DNA from: Peribacillus tepidiphilus
GTDB lineage: Bacteria; Bacillota; Bacilli; Bacillales; DSM-1321
Assembly: GCF_009466385.1 (NCBI RefSeq)
Contig: NZ_WIAQ01000001.1
Span: forward strand, 1-64,000
Direction: 5' to 3'
Length of the DNA: 64,000 nt
The notes under the pieces were generated by a model that did not search any database, had not been told where the DNA came from, and saw only the letters and a program-made list of their open reading frames with translations. Made by a program: the position numbers and the translations under genes. The first letter of the stretch is position 1, and each line of letters begins with the position of its first letter. Positions 59,440 to 64,000 of this stretch are shown piece after piece.

Positions 59440-61560
59440 CTATTCCAGCAAATCTTTGTCCCATAGCTCCAAAAAGTCGATTAATTCATTTAAAGGAAGC
59501 GGTTTCGTAATATAATACCCTTGAACATAATTACACCCTTCATCCTTTAGAAATTTGTATTGCTTCTTTCCTTCCACACCTTCGGCCACTACATCTAAAT
59601 TAAGGCGATGTGCCATTGTAATGATTGCGCGGACAATCGAAGCATCTTCTTTATATACATTAAGCTTTTTGATAAAACTTTGGTCGATTTTTAAAATATC
59701 GATCGGAAAGCGATGTAAATAACTAAGAGAAGAATATCCCGTTCCAAAATCATCAATAGAAAGCTTAATCCCAAGCTGCTTTAACTTAACCAGCTTGTTA
59801 ATGGCTTCTGAAGCATTCGGCATGATCATACTTTCCGTTAACTCTAATTCAAGACAGTGAGGATTGACATTTGTATTTTGCACGATACTACTAACGTTTT
59901 TCACAAATTCGTCCTGATTGAAATGAAGTCCTGATATATTCACACTAACCCTTAAAGAATGAAACCCTAAAAGATGAAGTCTCTTAGCATCTTCGCAAGC
60001 TTGTCTAATTACCCATTCACTGATCGGGATTATAAGACCCGTCTCTTCTGCGATTGGGATAAATTCTGCAGGAGAGATGGCGCCAAACTCTTCTTGATTC
60101 CATCTTAAGAGCGCTTCCACTCCGGTTATCTGACCCGTTCTAGTATCAACCTGCGGATGGTAATGCAAGGAAAGCTCCTGTCTATCCAGTGCTTTTCGCA
60201 AGCAATTTTCGAGCTTCATCTGTCTCGTTTCATTCTCATGATGAAGTCCAGTATGGTAAAACTCAAAACTGTTTTTCCCATTTGATTTTGCCTGATACAT
60301 GGCACGGTCTGCATTCTTTAACAACGTATACACATCATCACCATCATATGGATACAAGGAAATTCCGATACTCGTCGAGATATAAACCTCTTGATCGTGG
60401 AGCTGGAACGAATTCTTCAAGCTGTTAATAATATCTTTTGAAACCGCTACTGCTTCTCTGGCATGCTTAATATTCGGTAGGACGATCACAAACTCGTCCC
60501 CTCCTAGCCTAGAAATAATATCCTTGTTTTTCAGCAATCCTTTTAGTCGAGCTGATACCTTTTTCAATAATAGGTCTCCGTAATTATGACCTAATGTATC
60601 ATTCACTTGCTTAAATCTGTCAAGGTCTAAAAACAGAACCGCAACCATTTGATTATACTTTTTCGCAGTAACTAATAATCTTTCCAAACTTTTATTTAGT
60701 AAATACCTGTTAGCCGTACCCGTCAACACATCATAGTGGGCAAGCTTTCTTAATTGTTCCTCCGCTTGCTTCCGGTCGGTGATATCAGAAAAAACAGCGA
60801 CATAGTTTGTGATATTTCCAAGCTCATCATAGATTGAACTAATCGTTAACCATTCAGGGAATACTTCGCCGTTCTTTCTCTTATTCCAAATCTCGCCTTT
60901 CCACCGCCCTTTATTCGAAATCTCACTCCACATTTCGTTATAAAACTCCTGATTGTGCAGGCCAGATTGGAGAATGTTTGGATTCTTCCCAACTACCTCC
61001 TCTTCAGTATACCCTGTTACAATCTGAAAAGCTGGATTTACTGAAATGATCCGACCTTTCTTATCTGTTATAAGAACACCCTCACTAATATTTTCAAAAA
61101 TTTTATCGGCCAATAAGAGCTCGTTCTCAGACTTTTTCTGATGCGTAATATCTTCTAAAATAGCCAAAAAATATCTAGTTGAATCAGATTGTAGGACTTT
61201 CTGTAGCTTTAGCTTAGCAATAAAATGATTTCCTGACTTTTTAACTGTATGTACTTCACCCATCCACTTGCTTGACAGATTCAATTTACTCCAGATTTCC
61301 AAAAATTCCGTTCCTTGTTTGAATAAAACAGAAAAATGACTCCCTACTAGTTCCTCAGATTTAAAACCTGTAATCGATTCAGAAGGTTGATTGCATGTCA
61401 AAATAATCCCTTCATCATTCAGTATAAATACGGCCACTTCGATATGCTGAAACACTAATTCTGATAATGTCAATTGTTCTCCAAGGTTTAAGAACGTATC
61501 TTGATTCTTCACCTTTTTTCCCCCATTGTAGATCCCAAAATATTGATGTTGTTTTACCAT
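59440..61560 (-). CDS. PAS-PAS-GGDEF-EAL cyclic-di-GMP protein
   Basis: 706 residues: PAS 1 (about 30-140), PAS 2 (about 150-270), GGDEF (about 280-440) and EAL (about 450-700). The cyclase motif RLGGDEFV is intact. The inhibitory I-site RxxD is KNKD, so product inhibition may be lost. The EAL domain keeps VEALLRWN, NISGLHF, ELTES and the DDFGTGYSSL loop, so phosphodiesterase residues look present. No membrane helix. A GTG at 61512 with GGGGG seven bases upstream is a good alternative start to the ATG used here. Confidence 0.88.
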   Translation of the reverse strand: MVKQHQYFGIYNGGKKVKNQDTFLNLGEQLTLSELVFQHIEVAVFILNDEGIILTCNQPSESITGFKSEELVGSHFSVLFKQGTEFLEIWSKLNLSSKWMGEVHTVKKSGNHFIAKLKLQKVLQSDSTRYFLAILEDITHQKKSENELLLADKIFENISEGVLITDKKGRIISVNPAFQIVTGYTEEEVVGKNPNILQSGLHNQEFYNEMWSEISNKGRWKGEIWNKRKNGEVFPEWLTISSIYDELGNITNYVAVFSDITDRKQAEEQLRKLAHYDVLTGTANRYLLNKSLERLLVTAKKYNQMVAVLFLDLDRFKQVNDTLGHNYGDLLLKKVSARLKGLLKNKDIISRLGGDEFVIVLPNIKHAREAVAVSKDIINSLKNSFQLHDQEVYISTSIGISLYPYDGDDVYTLLKNADRAMYQAKSNGKNSFEFYHTGLHHENETRQMKLENCLRKALDRQELSLHYHPQVDTRTGQITGVEALLRWNQEEFGAISPAEFIPIAEETGLIIPISEWVIRQACEDAKRLHLLGFHSLRVSVNISGLHFNQDEFVKNVSSIVQNTNVNPHCLELELTESMIMPNASEAINKLVKLKQLGIKLSIDDFGTGYSSLSYLHRFPIDILKIDQSFIKKLNVYKEDASIVRAIITMAHRLNLDVVAEGVEGKKQYKFLKDEGCNYVQGYYITKPLPLNELIDFLELWDKDLLE

Positions 61561-61712
61561 AGGTGCACTGCTCCCGTGTAGTTACCTTTTATATAATAGT
61601 AACTGAATTCATGTTTTATCGAATTCATAAAATTGGTGCCTCTTATCGTTTGGGATAGCCTTATGCAACTATTCAAAACGCAATTCGTTATAACAATACT
61701 AATAATAATACA

Positions 61713-61739
61713 AAAGCCCTCCTCATAGAAGGAGAGCTA
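61713..61739 (-). terminator. Terminator of rnpB
   Basis: Minus strand AGCTCTCCT / AGGAGGGCT with loop TCTATG, followed by TTTTG. Confidence 0.85.
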
Positions 61740-61760
61740 TGGAAATTCTTTTTTAATTAT

Positions 61761-62175
61761 GCATGGATAACGTTCTGTAAGCCATGTTCTGTGCCTTCGT
61801 ACTTCAAACGATTCATCATCTCGTACAAAGGTGGTAATCATCTATCTACAGACCGAAGTCTGTCCTTTCCCTCGTTCATTTCCGAGGAGAAAGGTGCCCC
61901 TACCATAATTTGGGTTTCTCGCTCGTGGGGTTTACCGCGTTCCACTCTCTTCATTTCTGAAGAGACTACGTCACTGTGGCACTTTTATAGGTACTCTTGC
62001 CATATCCTATTAGGACTTAGGCAATTTCCCAGCCGTCAATCTTCACGATTGCCTTGGCTTATTGTTTCGCCAAGCACGAACACTACAAGCATCTCAGCTT
62101 GTGCGAGCATGGACTTTCCTCTACAAATAAGCATTCACTCATTTGCAGCGATTACCCGAACGTTATCTTCATAAC
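61761..62175 (-). ncRNA. rnpB: RNase P RNA, type B
   Basis: About 415 bases. The minus strand carries the known Bacillus segments in order: AACGTTCGGGTAATCGCTGC at the 5' end, GAGGAAAGTCCATGCTCGCA (P4/J region), AAGTGCCACAGTGACG, GTGGAACGCGGTAAACCCC, GCGAGAAACCCAAAT and a 3' end ACATGGCTTACAGAACGTTA pairing with the 5' end. It is the catalytic RNA that trims tRNA 5' leaders. A promoter lies just upstream and a terminator 22 bases downstream. Confidence 0.97.
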
Positions 62176-62182
62176 ACTGATA

Positions 62183-62211
62183 ATTATAAATGAACCATTT
62201 AAAAAGTTCAA
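62183..62211 (-). promoter_or_regulatory. Promoter of rnpB
   Basis: Minus strand TTGAAC (62206-62211), 17-bp spacer, TATAAT (62183-62188); the start point would fall at about 62175-62177, the expected 5' end of the RNA. Confidence 0.75.
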
Positions 62212-62240
62212 TGGAAATTCAATACAACGATGGAAGCTCA

Positions 62241-62549
62241 TCAATCAAACAATTTGCTTCCGAAAACATGTCTTTCCAAATTAGACAGTCTTTTTAAAAT
62301 ATCGTAATTTGTCGTGCCAGCCATTGCTTGTGGAGTAGGTACGTTTCTTCTAGCACTTTCTTCAAACTGTCTTTTCAAACGAAGGTTTTCTTGTCGAAGC
62401 TCTTCAATTTCCTGATGAAATGTTTCATAATCTTTAATGATTAAATCCAAAAACTGATCCACTTCTTCTTGTTTATATCCTCGCATAGCCGTTTTAAATT
62501 CTTTTTCAAGAATATCCTTTGCGGTTAAATGAATTTTATCGGATAGCAT
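62241..62549 (-). CDS. gpsB: Cell-division/elongation switch protein GpsB
   Basis: 102 residues of the DivIVA/GpsB type. The N-terminal membrane-binding and PBP1-binding domain has [20 protein letters not shown] and EEVDQFLD; a coiled coil runs about 25-70; a short C-terminal helix ([16 protein letters not shown]) drives hexamer formation. It shuttles PBP1 between side wall and septum. GAGGTGAG precedes ATG 62549. It lies upstream of rnpB, as in B. subtilis. Confidence 0.95.
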   Translation of the reverse strand: MLSDKIHLTAKDILEKEFKTAMRGYKQEEVDQFLDLIIKDYETFHQEIEELRQENLRLKRQFEESARRNVPTPQAMAGTTNYDILKRLSNLERHVFGSKLFD

Positions 62550-62739
62550 GTAGCTCACCTCAGTACTTTCAACAATTATCAAATGAGTATTATATGAGTA
62601 TCATACAGTAAATAAAGGAACTCCCAATATGAGAAATTACACTTTCCTCTATTTTTTCAAAATACGCGCATTTTGTCAATTTTTCTGGTATACTTTCCTT
62701 TTATCGCCAATATTAAGTTTTCCATCGATGTGTTGAATA

Positions 62740-63291
62740 TTAATCATTCCCAAGTTGTTCTTCTTCCACTACTTGCTGAAGATCATAGAAAGTAATTTGC
62801 CATATCGGAAAGTCTTTTTGCTCCTGAAGCTTTTTGGCTTCCTGCCAAACATATTTTGGCGTTCCTTCTTTTTCTTCATCATATAGTATTAACAAACCAT
62901 CGCTCTTTTGTAAAAGAAATTGATTTTTTTGTTTCAGTTGAGAAGGGTTTTCATATGGTTTTTTTGATATAGAATCGACAAAATCGGCTCCTATCAATAT
63001 GCCCTCGTAATATTCCTTATTCTCCTGACTCCAATTTTTCTCTTGTTCTAGAAAGGGAGTTAGTACAGCTAGCTTTAGTTCTGGAAAGCTCTCCTGCATT
63101 TCCTGTACAGCTTCTCCGGCCCAAAGCTCCACACCCAACTGTCCTGAAATGATTACCCATTCTAACCCCGCTTCTACTAATGGGAGCATGGATTTCTTAA
63201 TGGCTCTCTTAATATATGTAACACCTTTATGATTGTTTTTGAATATCCCAAGCTCATGGGCTTTATAGCCTGTAACGAAAAGAACTTTCAC
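62740..63291 (-). CDS. ypsA: SLOG-superfamily protein YpsA (DUF1273)
   Basis: 183 residues, Rossmann-like fold with the N-terminal VLFVTGYKAHELGIF, the GLEWVIISGQLGVELWAGE nucleotide-like loop and a C-terminal LLILYDEEKEG. YpsA influences cell division and filamentation in Firmicutes when overproduced. GTG start with GGAGG nine bases upstream. It is upstream of gpsB on the same strand, with a 190-bp gap, the same linkage as in B. subtilis. Confidence 0.9.
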   Translation of the reverse strand: MKVLFVTGYKAHELGIFKNNHKGVTYIKRAIKKSMLPLVEAGLEWVIISGQLGVELWAGEAVQEMQESFPELKLAVLTPFLEQEKNWSQENKEYYEGILIGADFVDSISKKPYENPSQLKQKNQFLLQKSDGLLILYDEEKEGTPKYVWQEAKKLQEQKDFPIWQITFYDLQQVVEEEQLGND

Positions 63292-63320
63292 TCTTCGAGA
63301 CCTCCAAGACCGTTCTCATT

Positions 63321-63392
63321 TTATAAATAGTGCCTAACCCATCCTGCGATTGAAACTGAAATAATTATAGGGCCTATAGTCCAATAATACAT
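63321..63392 (-). CDS. Possible 23-aa hydrophobic peptide
   Basis: MYYWTIGPIIISVSIAGW and five more residues, one membrane helix. The upstream TGGAA is a weak RBS. It lies between cotD and ypsA. Tentative. Confidence 0.28.
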   Translation of the reverse strand: MYYWTIGPIIISVSIAGWVRHYL

Positions 63393-63467
63393 TTTGATTC
63401 CACATTAACGGGCAGTATGACCCCCACTGATGGAAGTTTCACTTTATGTAGATTTTTTCAAAAAAGG

Positions 63468-63495
63468 AACAAGGGCTGAAATCAGCCCTTGAAAA
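63468..63495 (-). terminator. Terminator of cotD-like gene
   Basis: AAGGGCTGA / TCAGCCCTT with a TT/AA loop, then GTTCCTTTTTT on the minus strand. Confidence 0.85.
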
Positions 63496-63960
63496 TTAAC
63501 AGCAGTGCGGTGGTCTAGGTGGGCAAAAACCCGGGTGATGATGCGGGTGATATGCCGGTGATACCATTGACGGAGGTCTACACATTACATGTTGATTACA
63601 ACATTTGTTCACCACAGATTGAGTGTGTGGGAAATGGTGTTGATGCTCATAAATATGCTGATTTACATTCGTTGTGTGACTAGGATGCACATGAGGTACA
63701 ATATGTTTCATCACATTTGTGTTAACAAAGTTTTGTGTCGGATGCATGACAGTAGGCATGACTTGTGTAGGTGCTACTTGAGTAGGACCCATTTGTGTTG
63801 GACACATAAAAGCCGGACTTACAGCCATTGGCGCATATTGTGCTCCCATTACAGCAGGCATTGGTGCGCATTGCGCCCCCATTCCCGCCGGTACATTAGC
63901 CATTCCCGCCGGAATATTAGCCATTCCTGCTACTCCCTTTGGTTTATACATATTTTCCAT
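63496..63960 (-). CDS. cotD: CotD-like inner spore-coat protein with N-terminal extension
   Basis: 154 residues. The part from about residue 80 (MHPTQNFVNTNVMKHIVPHV, PSHTTNVNQHIYEHQHHFPH) matches B. subtilis CotD, and the end is His-, Pro- and Cys-rich (HPGFCPPRPPHCC). The first 80 residues add repeats built on MANIPAGMANVPAGMG and PTQ(V/M)xPT that B. subtilis CotD (75 residues) lacks. Probably disulfide- and metal-linked in the coat. Start at 63960 after AAAGGGG; upstream GK-sigma control is expected from the family but not seen here. Confidence 0.85.
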   Translation of the reverse strand: MENMYKPKGVAGMANIPAGMANVPAGMGAQCAPMPAVMGAQYAPMAVSPAFMCPTQMGPTQVAPTQVMPTVMHPTQNFVNTNVMKHIVPHVHPSHTTNVNQHIYEHQHHFPHTQSVVNKCCNQHVMCRPPSMVSPAYHPHHHPGFCPPRPPHCC

Positions 63961-64000
63961 CAGAGTGTCCCCTTTCCTCATAGTTTTGTATTACATTAAC

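Noticed and set aside
61791..62284. 127-aa and 76-aa frames on the plus strand
   Set aside because: They are antisense to RNase P RNA.

Overview
The window is chromosomal DNA of a low-GC, endospore-forming member of the Bacillaceae. The evidence is a type B RNase P RNA, GpsB, CotD-like coat protein, a YaaH-type cortex enzyme, BrxB, HemAT, strong GGAGG ribosome binding sites with frequent TTG/GTG starts, and a gene order that (from memory) follows the yp* region of Bacillus subtilis 168: ilvA, ypkP-like acyltransferase, dfrA-thyA, ypjP, ypiP, brxB, ilvD, ypgR, ypgQ, bsaA, metA; then ypeQ, ypeP, ypdP, ypdQ, ypcP, dynA, bpsB-bpsA, pbuX-xpt, ypwA, ypvA, ypsC, rnpB, gpsB, ypsA, cotD. I see no prophage, transposase, CRISPR array, rRNA or tRNA.

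Layout. 1-6.1 kb: nitrilase, a secreted NlpC/P60 protein that has lost its catalytic residues, tatA-tatC, and ilvA with a CodY-like box. 6.8-18.7 kb: YaaH-type glycosidase, PlsC-like acyltransferase, HemAT, thyA-dfrA, a secreted lethal-factor-like protease divergent from a GIY-YIG protein, ypjP, brxB-ypiP and ilvD (CodY-like box). 18.7-21.2 kb: a scrap yard holding a VOC remnant, an RHS/WapA-type remnant with a possible immunity-like neighbour, an interspersed repeat and a SnoaL-like protein. 21.5-34.4 kb: ypgR, ABC-F protein, ypgQ, DegV, bsaA, metA, methyltransferase, mntR, topB. 34.7-41.2 kb: several broken genes (kinase, gtaB, ypdP, sulfurtransferase) among the two RNase H genes, a DMT exporter and ypcP. 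41.2-64 kb: dynA, the alkylpyrone pair bpsA-bpsB, cheX, the purine-riboswitch operon xpt-pbuX, a ba3-type oxidase operon, ypwA, ypvA, ypsC, a GGDEF-EAL protein, rnpB, gpsB, ypsA and cotD.

Regulatory RNAs: a guanine riboswitch ahead of xpt with an expression platform that can fold two ways, a preQ1-I riboswitch covering the ribosome binding site of a now broken ypdP, and RNase P RNA. About thirty intrinsic terminators are listed, one of them between tatA and tatC.

The most unusual signal is a set of intergenic arrays of short conserved cores set at a fixed 21-bp pitch (two helical turns). There are at least three unrelated core families: ACCGATAT (arrays at 0.15, 6.2, 30.3 and 40.5 kb), TTTAAGCGAAA (2.1, 11.0, 23.2 and 31.6 kb) and TAATCCCGC (16.8 and 40.9 kb). 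A fourth sequence repeats at 41 bp (30.5 kb). Cores are kept, the bases between them vary, yet their number does not. That argues for selection on spacing rather than plain tandem duplication. I know of no named element that matches; whether one exists needs a database search. A second dispersed element of about 120-150 bp has two copies plus one partial copy. All names rest on reading the sequence; no alignment or database search was run.
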